Notes: a model not told the origin generated them from the sequence alone. DNA of 64,000 nt from Xanthobacteraceae bacterium (GCA_029266425.1 JAQSWY010000010.1:1-64000); one strand, 5' to 3'; shown: positions 1-9,864, numbered from the stretch's first letter. Translations and numbers: made by a program.

Positions 1-859
1 CCAGGGCTTCACCGGCAAGAACGGCACCTTCCACTCCGAGCAGGCGCTGGCCTATGGCTCGAAGGTGGTCGGCGGCACCTCGCCGGGCAAGGGCGGCTCC
101 ATCCATCTCGGCCTGCCGGTATTCGACACCGTCGCCCAGGCGCGCGAGAAGACCGGAGCCGACGCCTCGGTGGTCTATGTGCCGCCGCCGGGCGCGGCCG
201 ACGCCATCTGTGAGGCGATCGCCGCGGAGATCCCGCTCATCGTCTGCATCACCGAGGGCATTCCGGTGCTCGACATGGTGCGGGTGCGCCGCGCGCTCGA
301 CGGCTCCAGGTCGCGTCTCATCGGGCCGAACTGCCCGGGCATCGTCACCGCCGGGGAATCCAAGATCGGCATCATGCCGGCCAATATCTTCAAGCGCGGC
401 TCGGTCGGCATCGTCTCCCGCTCCGGCACGCTGACCTATGAGGCGGTGTTCCAGACCTCGCAAGAAGGCCTCGGTCAGACTACGGCGGTCGGCATCGGTG
501 GCGACCCGGTGAAGGGCACCGAATTCATCGACGTGCTCGAACTGTTCCTGGCGGACGACGAGACCCACTCGATCGTCATGATCGGCGAGATCGGTGGCTC
601 GGCCGAGGAAGACGCCGCGCAGTTCCTGCGCGACGAGGCCAAGCGCGGCCGCAAGAAGCCGATGGTTGGTTTCATCGCCGGCCGCACCGCCCCTCCCGGC
701 CGCCGCATGGGCCATGCCGGCGCCATCATCTCCGGCGGCAAGGGCGGCGCCGACGACAAGATCGCGGCGATGGAAGCAGCGGGCATCACCGTCTCCCCCT
801 CGCCCGCGCGGCTTGGCAAGACGCTGGTCGAAGTACTGAACAAGCGCGCCGCGGCCTGA
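1..859 (+). CDS. sucD: Succinyl-CoA ligase (ADP/GDP-forming) alpha subunit, 5' end outside window
   Basis: Alpha subunit of the TCA-cycle enzyme that interconverts succinyl-CoA and succinate with substrate-level phosphorylation, working with SucB/SucC beta. The reading frame is open from the first bases of the window and starts inside the conserved [15 protein letters not shown] segment, so roughly a dozen N-terminal residues are missing. CoA-binding Rossmann motifs (GGTSPGKGG), the GPNCPG segment and the phosphohistidine motif RRMGHAGAI are all present. The stop is followed 25 bases later by a strong terminator, so this is the end of its operon. The usual downstream neighbours sucA/sucB are not here. 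The malate-CoA ligase paralogue is less likely, because the motif set fits SucD. Confidence 0.95.
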   Translation, partial: QGFTGKNGTFHSEQALAYGSKVVGGTSPGKGGSIHLGLPVFDTVAQAREKTGADASVVYVPPPGAADAICEAIAAEIPLIVCITEGIPVLDMVRVRRALDGSRSRLIGPNCPGIVTAGESKIGIMPANIFKRGSVGIVSRSGTLTYEAVFQTSQEGLGQTTAVGIGGDPVKGTEFIDVLELFLADDETHSIVMIGEIGGSAEEDAAQFLRDEAKRGRKKPMVGFIAGRTAPPGRRMGHAGAIISGGKGGADDKIAAMEAAGITVSPSPARLGKTLVEVLNKRAAA

Positions 860-884
860 TCCGTACCGCGCCGGAAACGACAGA

Positions 885-915
885 CGCCCCACGCCGGAAA
901 GCGCGGGGCGTTTTT
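885..915 (+). terminator. Rho-independent terminator after sucD
   Basis: A GC-rich hairpin (CGCCCC pairs with GGGGCG, a one-base mismatch, then CGC with GCG, loop CGGAAA) runs directly into TTTTT. It lies 25 bases after the sucD stop. Confidence 0.85.
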
Positions 916-919
916 GCTT

Positions 920-1288
920 TTAGCGTGTCGGTTCGAAGGTCATTCTTGCTGCACTGCAACAAGGGAGTCGATGGCGGCAAACCTCCGTCGCCGGGACGAC
1001 AAATTGATGAAGTTCAGGCCGGAAAACTCTCCGGCGGCAGCGCGAAGATGGACTCGTCGCTTAAAGTGTGGGCTATGATCATCGTCATCCAGGCATGGGC
1101 AACGATGAGCGCCGGCAGCACGGGGAAGACCGTCTGTAACATGCGTGGGCTCCGATCAAGCAGCTTCTGTTGCATCGCAACATAGAGCTTTCATCGGCTT
1201 TTGGTATACCAGATACTTTATACCAGCCCTGCGCTCTGTGCATGCCGGAATCTACGCGCGGCAGTCGGGCTTCGGGTGGCCAATGTTT
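920..1288. other. Intergenic stretch without a supported gene
   Basis: About 370 bases between the sucD terminator and a palindromic repeat. Short open frames exist, but none has a convincing start, ribosome site or recognisable protein. The only structure I see is a GTATAC-centred palindrome, listed separately. Confidence 0.5.
1202..1225. promoter_or_regulatory. Operator-like palindrome TGGTATACCA with nearby inverted half
   Basis: A perfect 10-base palindrome TGGTATACCA (1202-1211) also forms a 7-base inverted repeat TGGTATA/TATACCA with 1219-1225. GTATAC-centred palindromes of this kind are typical operators of GntR-family (FCD type) regulators. No GntR gene and no convincing downstream gene on either side explain it. 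Confidence 0.35.
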
Positions 1289-1396
1289 CAGCATCCTTCA
1301 AGGCTCGCTGCACGAGCGCCTCAGGATGAGGTTGTTCTTGTAATGCACCCTCATCCTGAGGCGCCGGCAACGCCGGGGCTCGAAGGATGCTCAAGC
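1289..1396. repeat. Palindromic intergenic repeat, family A, copy 1
   Basis: Two inverted modules: CATCCTT.AAGGC...CCTCAGGATGAGG followed by CCTCATCCTGAGG...CTCGAAGGATG. The same architecture recurs at about 5389, 21519, 23046, 39926 (half copy), 54131 and 63190. It lies downstream of the convergent pair sucD / 1446-2843. Confidence 0.85.
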
Positions 1397-1445
1397 AGAG
1401 CTAGAGCCATGCTCTGGCAATGCCGAAGCGCCGCTCGAGCAGCAC

Positions 1446-2843
1446 CTATTGCTGCGCCGGCTGCTCTGGCGGGACCGGGAGGCCCCAGGCGGCATAGGCC
1501 TGGCGAAACACCTGGTCGCCGGGCACACCCTTCTCCAGCGCCAATATGCCCCGGCGTCCATTGCTGAACACCATCGGCAGATCGAGCCAGTTGCGGGTGA
1601 TGAGCAGGCCAAGATTGCGCTGGCGATCCATTTCCTGCGCGGAGAGGCCGACCAGGAAGAAGCCCGGCGTCACCCGCACCGCGAGACCTATCAACGGCAA
1701 GCCCTGCGCCGATTCCGACGCCTTGGCGCGCAAGCCGGGCACATTCGCGACATTGCCGAGGTCGAAATTCTGCGGCAGGTCGAACTGGATCTCGATGATG
1801 TGCGAAGCCGGCAGGCTGGCGTCTTGATTGCGGCGGATGGTGAACTCGACCTTGAACTGACGATCCGGGATCTCGACCGTGCCCCGGATGCCGAGATCCG
1901 GTTGCCTGCCGTTGCCGGGATCGAAGTTCTCCGCCTTCCACACCACCGTGCCGACGAACTGCTGCAGCCCCTGCTGCCCGCCGCCGGGATTCTCCTCGAA
2001 CATCACCGCGCGCTGCGCCACCATCGCCTGCGGGCCCGAGGTCGTCGCCTGCGGCGCGGCCCGGCGCGTGGTGTCCGGCGCGGCCTGGGCAATGCGATCG
2101 GTGGATTTCGGCACCTCGGGGGTTGCCGGCTTTTGCGCTTCCTGCGGCGGCGCGGAGCTGCCGGCCCGCATGTCGCGGATCATCGCGATGATGTGCTCGC
2201 GCTGGGTATAGCCGAGCGCCGCGGCGCCGCCGACCACCAGGAGGACCACCAGAAGCAGCACCAGCCGCCCCCAGCGCCCGCCGCGCGATGCCGGCTCTTC
2301 CTCTTCGACCGTGCTCCGCGGCGCCGGCCGCGGCCGCGCGGTCTCGCGCGCCGGAGGACGCTCGCGCTCGGCGCGCATCTCTTCGCCCCGCGGGGCAGCC
2401 GCCGGCGGCTCGCTCGGGCGGATGCGGCCATCGCCGCGCGGCGCCAGACCGGAGCGGATCATGCCCGGCGCCGGCTCGGCCGCCGCCTCATGAGGCGGCT
2501 CGGCGCGGGCCGGACCCGTGGTCGCGGCGGCCGGGCTGGGACGCGGCGGAGCATGGGACGGCTCGGGCACCACCACGCGTTCCGCGGCGGGCGTCGCTGC
2601 GACGCGCAGCCCACCGGTGGAAGCGGCGGCCATGGCGGAATATTCGGTCTCGACGCGCCGCACCGCCTCTTCGAGCGCCAGGCGCTCGCGGGTCACCTCT
2701 TCGTCCGGCAGCGGCGGATCCGCGCCGCGCAGCTGGGCGAGCAGAGCCGAGCGCGCGCGCTCATAGACAGTGCGCCGCGCCTCCCCGTTATTCTCGGGAA
2801 GCGCGGAGATCGCACGCGCCAGCAGCGGATAATAGTCGGCCAT
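1446..2843 (-). CDS. Conserved single-pass membrane protein of unknown function
   Basis: 465 residues, function not recognised. The first about 70 residues (YYPLLARAISALPENNGEARRTVYERAR and on) form a charged helical segment that I recall next to purA in other Hyphomicrobiales. Residues about 75-190 are a Pro/Ala/Arg/Glu-rich low-complexity linker. One strong transmembrane helix lies at about 193-213 (WGRLVLLLVVLLVVGGAAAL), followed by a soluble C-terminal region rich in beta-strand-like segments. Topology suggests a cytoplasmic N-terminus and a periplasmic C-terminal domain. The gene starts 46 bases after purA on the same strand and is probably co-transcribed with it. Confidence 0.8.
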   Translation of the reverse strand: MADYYPLLARAISALPENNGEARRTVYERARSALLAQLRGADPPLPDEEVTRERLALEEAVRRVETEYSAMAAASTGGLRVAATPAAERVVVPEPSHAPPRPSPAAATTGPARAEPPHEAAAEPAPGMIRSGLAPRGDGRIRPSEPPAAAPRGEEMRAERERPPARETARPRPAPRSTVEEEEPASRGGRWGRLVLLLVVLLVVGGAAALGYTQREHIIAMIRDMRAGSSAPPQEAQKPATPEVPKSTDRIAQAAPDTTRRAAPQATTSGPQAMVAQRAVMFEENPGGGQQGLQQFVGTVVWKAENFDPGNGRQPDLGIRGTVEIPDRQFKVEFTIRRNQDASLPASHIIEIQFDLPQNFDLGNVANVPGLRAKASESAQGLPLIGLAVRVTPGFFLVGLSAQEMDRQRNLGLLITRNWLDLPMVFSNGRRGILALEKGVPGDQVFRQAYAAWGLPVPPEQPAQQ

Positions 2844-2867
2844 TACGCTACGGTGTCACACCAGACG

Positions 2868-2887
2868 GGCGCCGTTTCGGCGGCGCC
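2868..2887 (-). other. Hairpin between purA and the downstream membrane-protein gene
   Basis: A perfect 7-base stem GGCGCCG/CGGCGCC with a 6-base loop lies 2 bases after the purA stop codon. There is no T-run, so it is more likely an RNA-stabilising or processing hairpin than a full terminator. Confidence 0.4.
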
Positions 2888-2889
2888 GT

Positions 2890-4182
<1,293 letters not shown>

Positions 4183-4504
4183 GCGCAACGCTCCTGATAA
4201 CCGTGTGCGGCCCGGCATTTGCGTAGTGCCGGGGATCGGAACAGCCCCCGGCGAAGCAAGCGGGCCGGAGCCGGACCCCTCTTAAGCGATGGATATCGGC
4301 GAGGCAAGGAAATCGCTCCACGTCGGAACGATTCGCCCCGGTTTTGTACCGTACCAAGGTACGTCGTTGCGCCCTGAGCGGCGCGCCGGTGAACATAATT
4401 TATTGCATTGGCGCAAACGACATCCGCTTGCCAGAGCCGCAGCCTTGCACGACATCTTAGGGACCACGCCCGAATGGCCGGCCGAAACCCGATGGACCCT
4501 GCTC
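4183..4504. other. Divergent intergenic region purA / VOC gene
   Basis: 322 bases separating the divergently transcribed purA and the VOC-family gene. It contains an AT-rich patch near 4393-4410 and a GTACC-AA-GGTAC inverted repeat at 4351-4362, preceded by a further GTACC. No gene is supported, although an open frame runs upstream of the VOC start to 4289. Confidence 0.5.
4351..4362. promoter_or_regulatory. Inverted repeat GTACC-AA-GGTAC, candidate operator
   Basis: A 5-base inverted repeat with a 2-base spacer, directly preceded by another GTACC. It sits about 140 bases ahead of the VOC gene start and could be an operator. No adjacent regulator gene supports a specific assignment. Confidence 0.25.
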
Positions 4505-5377
4505 ATGGACACGCTCGCCGCGACCACCTCAACCCTCCCAGCCGCGCTGAGACTCGGCGAAGTTCGTCTCAGGGTACGCGATGCCGCCGGCACCGCGGCG
4601 TTCTATCGCGACGTGGTCGGGCTCACTCTCCTCGGCGAGGAGGACAAGGTGGTGCGGCTCGGTGCGGGCGATCGCGTGCTCGTCGAGCTCGTTGGGGCGC
4701 CGAATGCGCCGGCCCGTCCGCGCGGCAGCATCGGCCTGTTCCACCTCGCCATATTGGTGCCGGATCGTCCGGCGCTCGCCGTGGCATTGCGCCGCCTCGT
4801 CGCGCGCGGGGTGCGGCTCGGCGCCTCCGACCATATCGTCAGCGAGGCGCTCTATATCGACGATCCCGAGGGCAACGGCATCGAGATCTATCGCGATCGC
4901 CCGCGCGACGAATGGCACTGGCAGTCCGGCACCGTGGAGATGGCGACCGCCCAGCTCGACCTGCGCTCGGTGCTCGACGACGTGCCGGACCGCATGCAGT
5001 TGGATGCACCGATGCCGGGCGGCACGGTGATGGGCCATGTCCATCTGAAGGTCGGCGACCTCGCCGCCGCGCGCCGCTTCTATGTCGACCGGCTAGGCTT
5101 TGCGGTGACCACGGACCGTTACCCCGGCGCGCTCTTCGTCTCGGCCGGCGGCTACCATCACCATCTCGGCCTGAACATCTGGGAAAGCCGCGGCCGCGGC
5201 CCTGCGCCCGAAGGCGCGCTCGGCCTTGCGCACTACGCGATCGTGCTGCCGGACGCCCCGTCGGTCGCGGCGGCGCGGACAAGCCTGGAGGGCGCCGGCG
5301 AGACGGTGCGCGGGATCGAAGGCGGTTTCGCCGTCACCGATCCCTCGGGCACTGAAGCGCACGTGGTGGCGGAGTAA
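4505..5377 (+). CDS. Two-domain VOC (glyoxalase/ring-cleavage dioxygenase) family protein
   Basis: 290 residues with two tandem vicinal-oxygen-chelate modules. The first begins LGEVRLRVRDAAGTAAFYRDVVGL and the second begins MGHVHLKVGDLAAARRFYVDRLGF. The second module carries the typical metal-ligand pattern: His in GHVHLKV, then HHHLGLNIWES, and a late Glu. The layout matches the CatE/YfiE-like catechol 2,3-dioxygenase group, but the substrate cannot be read from sequence. The ATG at 4505 is preferred because it begins just before the first module. The frame stays open to 4289, but that part has no domain similarity. It is monocistronic, followed by a palindromic repeat. Confidence 0.82.
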   Translation: MDTLAATTSTLPAALRLGEVRLRVRDAAGTAAFYRDVVGLTLLGEEDKVVRLGAGDRVLVELVGAPNAPARPRGSIGLFHLAILVPDRPALAVALRRLVARGVRLGASDHIVSEALYIDDPEGNGIEIYRDRPRDEWHWQSGTVEMATAQLDLRSVLDDVPDRMQLDAPMPGGTVMGHVHLKVGDLAAARRFYVDRLGFAVTTDRYPGALFVSAGGYHHHLGLNIWESRGRGPAPEGALGLAHYAIVLPDAPSVAAARTSLEGAGETVRGIEGGFAVTDPSGTEAHVVAE

Positions 5378-5388
5378 GTGCGGCCTTC

Positions 5389-5501
5389 GGCTTGAACATC
5401 CTTCGAGGCCCGGCTTCGCCGGGCACCTCAGGATAGGGTCGCGTTGAGTACGTCCTCATCCTGAGGTGCGAGCGCAGCGAGCCTCGAAGGATGTTCAAGC
5501 C
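5389..5501. repeat. Palindromic intergenic repeat, family A, copy 2
   Basis: The most symmetrical copy. Terminal segments beginning GGCTTGAACATCC are perfectly inverted at the other end, with an inner CCTCAGGAT...CCTCATCCTGAGG module. It lies between the VOC gene and the EamA permease gene. Confidence 0.9.
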
Positions 5502-5579
5502 GAGCACCGCCCTCCCCATTGACCACGCATACCCGGCGGCCTAGACCGTTCGCCCGCAAACGGTGCTGCCGGTCGTGCC

Positions 5580-6527
5580 ATGTTCCGCCGCCTACTCGAC
5601 GCGCCCTATGTGCTGCTGACGCTGGTGCCGCTGCTGTGGGCGGGCAATATCGTGCTGGGGCGCTACGTGGTCGGCGCGGTGCCGCCGATCGCCCTCTCCT
5701 GGTTCCGCTGGACGCTCGCTTTCCTCATCCTGCTGCCCATCGCCTGGCGCGCCCTGCGCCAGGACTGGCCGATCATCCGGCGCCATATGGGCGTGCTGAC
5801 GCTGCTCTCGCTTTCCGGCATCACCCTCTACAACACGCTCTATTATTGGGGCCTGCAATTCACCCCGGCGCTGAACGGGCTGCTGATGCAGTCGACCGCG
5901 CCCCTCCTGATCGCGCTGTGGGCGTTCGTGATCTCGGGGGAGAGGCTCCGACTCGGCCAGGCGGCCGGCATCGCCCTCTCGCTCGCCGGCGTGCTGGTCA
6001 TCATCTCGCGCGGCGACCTCGATGTGCTGATGAGCATCCGGTTCGAGGTGGGCGACCTCTGGCTCATCGCGGCCATCCTGCTCTACGCCTTCTATTCGGC
6101 GCTGCTGGCGAAGCGGCCGAAGATGAGCCAGCTCGGCTTCCTCGCCGTCTCGATCGGCTGGGGCGCGGCGATGCTGACGCCGGCCTTCGTCTGGGAGCGC
6201 ATCGCCGGCCCGCCGCTACATTTCGATGCGCTGACCGTGGCGTCCTTCGCCTATGTGTCGATCTTCGCCTCGGTGCTGGCCTATCTGTTCTTCAATCGCG
6301 GCATCGAACTGGTCGGCCCCAACCGCGCCGCGCCCTTCTTCCACCTCATGCCGGTGTTCGGCTCCGCGCTTGCGATCATGCTGCTGGGCGAGACGCCGCA
6401 TCTCTATCATGCCGCCGGCTACGCGCTGGTGCTGACCGGGGTCGCGATCGCCACCTTCGCCGGCCAGCGCCGCAAGAGCACGATGCCGAAAAGTGCGCGG
6501 CGGTTGTCGGACAACATCAAGCTCTAA
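5580..6527 (+). CDS. EamA-family drug/metabolite transporter-type permease
   Basis: 315 residues with about ten hydrophobic helices arranged as two EamA repeats (the first starts VLLTLVPLLWAGNIVLGRYV, the second near VGDLWLIAAILLYAFYSALL). These are inner-membrane exporters of small metabolites; the substrate is unknown. The start is placed at the first ATG, immediately before the first helix. The gene stands alone: a palindromic repeat precedes it and a convergent acetyltransferase operon follows. Confidence 0.88.
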   Translation: MFRRLLDAPYVLLTLVPLLWAGNIVLGRYVVGAVPPIALSWFRWTLAFLILLPIAWRALRQDWPIIRRHMGVLTLLSLSGITLYNTLYYWGLQFTPALNGLLMQSTAPLLIALWAFVISGERLRLGQAAGIALSLAGVLVIISRGDLDVLMSIRFEVGDLWLIAAILLYAFYSALLAKRPKMSQLGFLAVSIGWGAAMLTPAFVWERIAGPPLHFDALTVASFAYVSIFASVLAYLFFNRGIELVGPNRAAPFFHLMPVFGSALAIMLLGETPHLYHAAGYALVLTGVAIATFAGQRRKSTMPKSARRLSDNIKL

Positions 6528-6549
6528 TTCACGTCACGAACGTGCTCGG

Positions 6550-7401
6550 TCAGCCCAACTCGAAGCTCGTGACCCCATAGAGCCGGTCCAGCGCCAGCGG
6601 CCGGATCGGTCCGGTATACATGCGCGCGGTCTCAAACACCGGGGCGAGGCCATGGCGCTGGGCGAGCCGCAGCGCCGGGCCGTTCGGCTCCGGAACGTCG
6701 AGGAAGAGCTGATTTTCCGCGGCTATTTCGGCCAAGGCGAGGAACACCTCTTCCGCAGCGGCCCAGTCCTCGGCGACCAGGGGACCGATCTTGAAGCCGG
6801 AGCGTGCCGGGCGGATCACGCCCCACGCCGCGAGCCGGCCATCCTGCAACAGGGCGCGGCCGTGGTGGCCCTGCGTTCCCAGCCAGGCCCGCAGGAAGGC
6901 GCTGCGCGCCGCCGGGAACACGAGCGCATCGCTCGCCTCGACAAGCGTGAACGGCACTTCGGCAAGCGGAACGCTGCGCCCCTTGACGCCTGCTGGCGCC
7001 AGCCCGCCGAATCGGATGTTGCGATGGGAGAGCGCGAAGCCGTCCTTCGCATAGTTCGCCTGCTGCGCGACAACGCCGTCGAGCCCGATGGTGCGGCCAC
7101 CCGCATGGACGCGCCCGGCCTGCCAGATCTTCCAGCCTATGCCGCGCCCGCGCAGATCCTCGCGCACGATGTAGAAGCCAAGAAAGGCGAAGCGCTCGTC
7201 GTAATTCACCACCGAGATCACCGCCGCCGGCTGGCCGCCCTGCTCGGCGACGAGGAAACCCTCGGGATCCGTGATGCCGAACGCGTCGGCGTCGTTAAGC
7301 CCGGGATTCCATCCTTCCTTCGCGGCCCAATCGACGGCGAGCCGGATTTCGTCCGGCCGGAGCGCGCGGATCGAGAGGTCGCTCGTCCCCAGCGTGTTCA
7401 T
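6550..7401 (-). CDS. GNAT-family N-acetyltransferase, two-domain type
   Basis: 283 residues from the ATG at 7401. The N-terminal GNAT domain shows LSIRALRPDEIRLAVDWAAKEGWNP and the acetyl-CoA pyrophosphate loop RGRGIGWKIW after FLGFYIVRED. The C-terminal half resembles the second GNAT-like domain of YitH-type proteins. The acyl acceptor is unknown. The start codon overlaps the mliC stop in an ATGA, which implies translational coupling and fixes the start. It is the last gene of the puuE-mliC-GNAT unit. Confidence 0.83.
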   Translation of the reverse strand: MNTLGTSDLSIRALRPDEIRLAVDWAAKEGWNPGLNDADAFGITDPEGFLVAEQGGQPAAVISVVNYDERFAFLGFYIVREDLRGRGIGWKIWQAGRVHAGGRTIGLDGVVAQQANYAKDGFALSHRNIRFGGLAPAGVKGRSVPLAEVPFTLVEASDALVFPAARSAFLRAWLGTQGHHGRALLQDGRLAAWGVIRPARSGFKIGPLVAEDWAAAEEVFLALAEIAAENQLFLDVPEPNGPALRLAQRHGLAPVFETARMYTGPIRPLALDRLYGVTSFELG

Positions 7402-7754
7402 GGCGTGGATTTGCACGAGACCGGCGGCGCGCCCTCGCCCTTGGTCAGGTCGTAGAGATCGGCATTGTCGCCCTTGGTCCACCAGATGTATTGGCCACCG
7501 GCATATTTCGCGCCGGAGCCGGCCAGCACATTGGCGAGCACCACGAAGTCCTTCTTGAAAGCGATGGTCGCCAGCGCGATGGGCTGCGCATTGAAATACT
7601 CTGCTTGAACCTTCAGCCCGCCATTGCAGCTATAGGCGACTTTCATCCGCTCCACCTTCTGCCCACCCGGCAGCGGGATGGCGATGGTCGAGTTCTGCGC
7701 CGCTGCCGGCGTAGCCAGTAGAACGGCGGCGAGCGCAACAGCTGACGGCCGCAT
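7398..7754 (-). CDS. MliC/PliC-type lysozyme inhibitor domain protein
   Basis: 118 residues with a cleavable signal peptide (MRPSAVALAAVLLATPAAAQ, cleavage probably after AAA). The rest fits the MliC fold: VAYSCNGGLKVQAEYFN near the start, GSGAKYAGGQYIWWTKGDNADLY as the core, and a final Cys. There is no lipobox, so it is probably a soluble periplasmic form. These proteins inhibit C-type lysozyme. The ATG at 7754 has a GGGAGGAAG ribosome site. It sits between puuE and a GNAT gene and overlaps the latter. Confidence 0.8.
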   Translation of the reverse strand: MRPSAVALAAVLLATPAAAQNSTIAIPLPGGQKVERMKVAYSCNGGLKVQAEYFNAQPIALATIAFKKDFVVLANVLAGSGAKYAGGQYIWWTKGDNADLYDLTKGEGAPPVSCKSTP

Positions 7755-7777
7755 GTCTTCCTCCCGGTTCCGCCGGA

Positions 7778-8704
7778 TCATTCCGGCCGGTGGTGTTCGT
7801 GCCAGTGCCGCGCAATGTCGATGCGCCGCGCCACCCAGACCCGATCATGGGCTGCGATATGATCGAGGAAACGCTCGAGGCCGACAATGCGTCCCGGCCG
7901 CCCGACGAGGCGGCAGTGCAGGCCGACCGAGAGCATCTTCGGCGCGCTCGCGCCCTCGGCATAGAGCGCATCGAAGGCGTCGCGCAGATAGGCGTAGAAC
8001 TGATCGCCCGAATTGAAGCCCTGCGCCACCGCGAACCGCATGTCGTTGGTGTCGAGCGTATAGGGGATGGTGAGGTGCGGCCCGCGCGGTCCCAGGATCC
8101 AGTAAGGCAGGTCGTCGGAATAGGAGTCCGAATCATAGAGGAAGCCGCCCTCCTCCATGACGATGCGCCTGGAATGCACCGAGGTCCGGCCGAGATACCA
8201 GCCGAGCGGGCGGGTGCCCGTCACCTCTTCATGGATGCGCAGCGCGGCGAGGAAATCCTCACGCTCGTCCTCATAGGAATGGTCGCGGTAGTCGATCCAT
8301 TTCAGCCCGTGGCTGGCGATCTCCCAATCCGCCTCGCGCATCGCCGCGACCGCATCGGGATTGCGGGCGAGTGCGGTGGCGACGCCATAGACGGTGACCG
8401 GCAAATTGCGCGCCGTGAACAGCCGCCAGAGTCGCCAGAAGCCGGCGCGCGACCCGTACTCATAGATCGATTCCATATTCATGTGCCGCTGGCCGGGCCA
8501 TGCCTGCGCGCCGATGATTTCGGACAGGAACGCCTCCGAGCCGGCGTCGCCATGCAGGATCGAATTCTCCCCGCCTTCTTCGTAATTGATGACGAACTGC
8601 ACCGCGATGCGCGCGCCATCAGGCCATTTCGGGTCCGGCGGATTGCGGCCGTAGCCGATCAGGTCGCGGGGATAGGATGAGTCGATCTTGAACATCCGGG
8701 TCAC
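7778..8704 (-). CDS. puuE: Allantoinase PuuE-like polysaccharide-deacetylase-family protein
   Basis: 308 residues of the NodB/polysaccharide deacetylase fold in the PuuE subgroup. It has the N-terminal YPRDLIGYGRNPPDPKWP signature, the FVINYEEGGENS segment, EIASHGLKWIDY and LSVGLHCRLVGRPGR. PuuE hydrolyses allantoin to allantoate without the metal of classic allantoinases. No other ureide or purine-degradation gene is nearby, so the substrate rests on family similarity. The start is GTG at 8704, with an ATG at 8695 as alternative. It is the first gene of the unit puuE-mliC-GNAT. Confidence 0.85.
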   Translation of the reverse strand: MTRMFKIDSSYPRDLIGYGRNPPDPKWPDGARIAVQFVINYEEGGENSILHGDAGSEAFLSEIIGAQAWPGQRHMNMESIYEYGSRAGFWRLWRLFTARNLPVTVYGVATALARNPDAVAAMREADWEIASHGLKWIDYRDHSYEDEREDFLAALRIHEEVTGTRPLGWYLGRTSVHSRRIVMEEGGFLYDSDSYSDDLPYWILGPRGPHLTIPYTLDTNDMRFAVAQGFNSGDQFYAYLRDAFDALYAEGASAPKMLSVGLHCRLVGRPGRIVGLERFLDHIAAHDRVWVARRIDIARHWHEHHRPE

Positions 8705-8730
8705 TCGGCGGAACGGGCAGTGCTGAGGCT

Positions 8731-8779
8731 AGAGCATGTTCCGCAAAAGTTGGAAGACTTTTGCGACCAGAGCATGCTC
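8731..8779. repeat. Palindromic element AGAGCATG...CGCAAAAGT/ACTTTTGCG...AGCATGCTC
   Basis: An extended hairpin: CGCAAAAGT (8742-8750) pairs with ACTTTTGCG, flanked by AGAGCATG and CATGCTC arms. Elements of this form are scattered between genes in many Hyphomicrobiales genomes. Only this full copy is in the window. Confidence 0.65.
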
Positions 8780-8810
8780 CAGCTTATTGAAGTTAGAGCA
8801 CTATCTCATA

Positions 8811-8832
8811 GCTCGGATGATTCCATCCGAGC
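8811..8832. other. Perfect hairpin upstream of eda
   Basis: GCTCGGATG and CATCCGAGC form a 9-base stem with a 4-base loop. There is no T-run. It lies within the intergenic region between puuE and eda, beside the palindromic element at 8731. Confidence 0.45.
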
Positions 8833-8965
8833 GGATAGGGCTCTGGCGGGTTCTGTGCCCACGCGGAACTTTATCTCGCAGCTGCGGTAAAAACTCCGCC
8901 CGGCCCCTCGACAAGCGGCCAGCCAGCGTTTCAATGGTAGGGGTCAAATCCACCGGTGGTCCAGA

Positions 8966-9613
8966 ATGTCGCTTCCCGATCCCAGTTTCCTGCTCGCCCG
9001 CGCGCCCGTGGTGCCTGTCGTCACCGTGCAGAGCGTCGCCGCCGGCGTGAAGCTCGCCCGTGCGCTGGTGGATGGCGGACTGCCGCTGATCGAGGTCACA
9101 CTGCGCACCCCGGCGGCGCTGGAAGCCATTGCCGCCATCGCCCAGGAAGTGCCGGATGCCATCGTCGGCGCCGGCACGGTGACGCGCCCGGACCTGATCC
9201 AGAAATCGATCGATGCCGGCTCGCGCTTCCTGGTCAGCCCCGGCTGCCCTCCCCGCCTGATGGAAGCCCTGGCCGAGGCGCCGGTGCCGGTGATGCCGGG
9301 CTGCGCCACCGCGACCGAGGCGATGGCGCTCGCCGCCATGGGCTTCCCGGTGCTGAAGCTGTTCCCGGCGGAAGCCGTCGGCGGCGTCCCGCTCTTGAAG
9401 TCGCTGGCCGGTCCGCTGCCGGACCTGCGCTTCTGCCCAACCGGGGGCATCGGCCCGGACAATGTCGGCACCTATCTCGCTCTGCCGAACATCGTCGCGG
9501 TGGGTGGCTCCTGGGTGGCGCCGGGCGACGCCATCTCGGTCGGCGATTTCGCCAAGGTGACCGCGCTCGCCAAGGCCGCGTCGAAGCTGCCAAGGGCTGC
9601 GTTCCCGGCGTGA
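8966..9613 (+). CDS. eda: 2-dehydro-3-deoxy-phosphogluconate (KDPG/KHG) aldolase
   Basis: 215 residues, class I aldolase TIM barrel. The Schiff-base lysine is Lys131 in VLKLFPAE, and the general-base Glu43 lies in LIEVTLRT. The phosphate-binding segment FCPTGGI is present. It splits KDPG into pyruvate and glyceraldehyde-3-phosphate in the Entner-Doudoroff pathway, and may also act on 4-hydroxy-2-oxoglutarate. No edd, zwf or pgl is adjacent; the gene stands alone between palindromic elements. Confidence 0.93.
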   Translation: MSLPDPSFLLARAPVVPVVTVQSVAAGVKLARALVDGGLPLIEVTLRTPAALEAIAAIAQEVPDAIVGAGTVTRPDLIQKSIDAGSRFLVSPGCPPRLMEALAEAPVPVMPGCATATEAMALAAMGFPVLKLFPAEAVGGVPLLKSLAGPLPDLRFCPTGGIGPDNVGTYLALPNIVAVGGSWVAPGDAISVGDFAKVTALAKAASKLPRAAFPA

Positions 9614-9620
9614 CAAGATC

Positions 9621-9725
9621 GACGTCATCTCGGCCCTGTGCCGAGGATCTCGATTCCGAACCGAGCCCCAAGAATCGAAATGGCCGGCACAAGGCCGGCC
9701 ATGACGTAGTCATGAGACGTCATCC
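9621..9725. repeat. Palindromic intergenic repeat, family B, copy 1
   Basis: GACGTCATCTCGGC..TGTGCCGAGGAT and ATGGCCGGCACAAGGCCGGCCATGAC arms, each a small hairpin, in the eda/serA convergent gap. Related copies occur near 14845, 30211-30360, 42658 and 58515. Confidence 0.75.
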
Positions 9726-9750
9726 TGACGCAATCGCCGGGAGCGCCGGG

Positions 9751-9864
9751 CTCCCTCTCCCCGAGGGGGAGAGAGGGTTGGAGTGAGGGGCGCTACGGCT
9801 CCGCGATCACGCCTCCCCTCACCGACCCGCTTCGCGGGCCACCTCTCCCCAACGGGGAGAGGGA
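9751..9864. repeat. Palindromic intergenic repeat, family D, copy 1
   Basis: CTCCCTCTCCCCGAGGGGGAG...GGGTTGGAGTGAGGG and, inverted, CCCTCACC...CCTCTCCCCAACGGGGAGAGGG. It lies between eda and serA. The second copy is at 44850, inside the choline transporter operon. Confidence 0.8.

Noticed and set aside
925-1185. Short open frame after the sucD terminator
   Set aside because: No ribosome site or similarity; its second half is low in coding-like composition.
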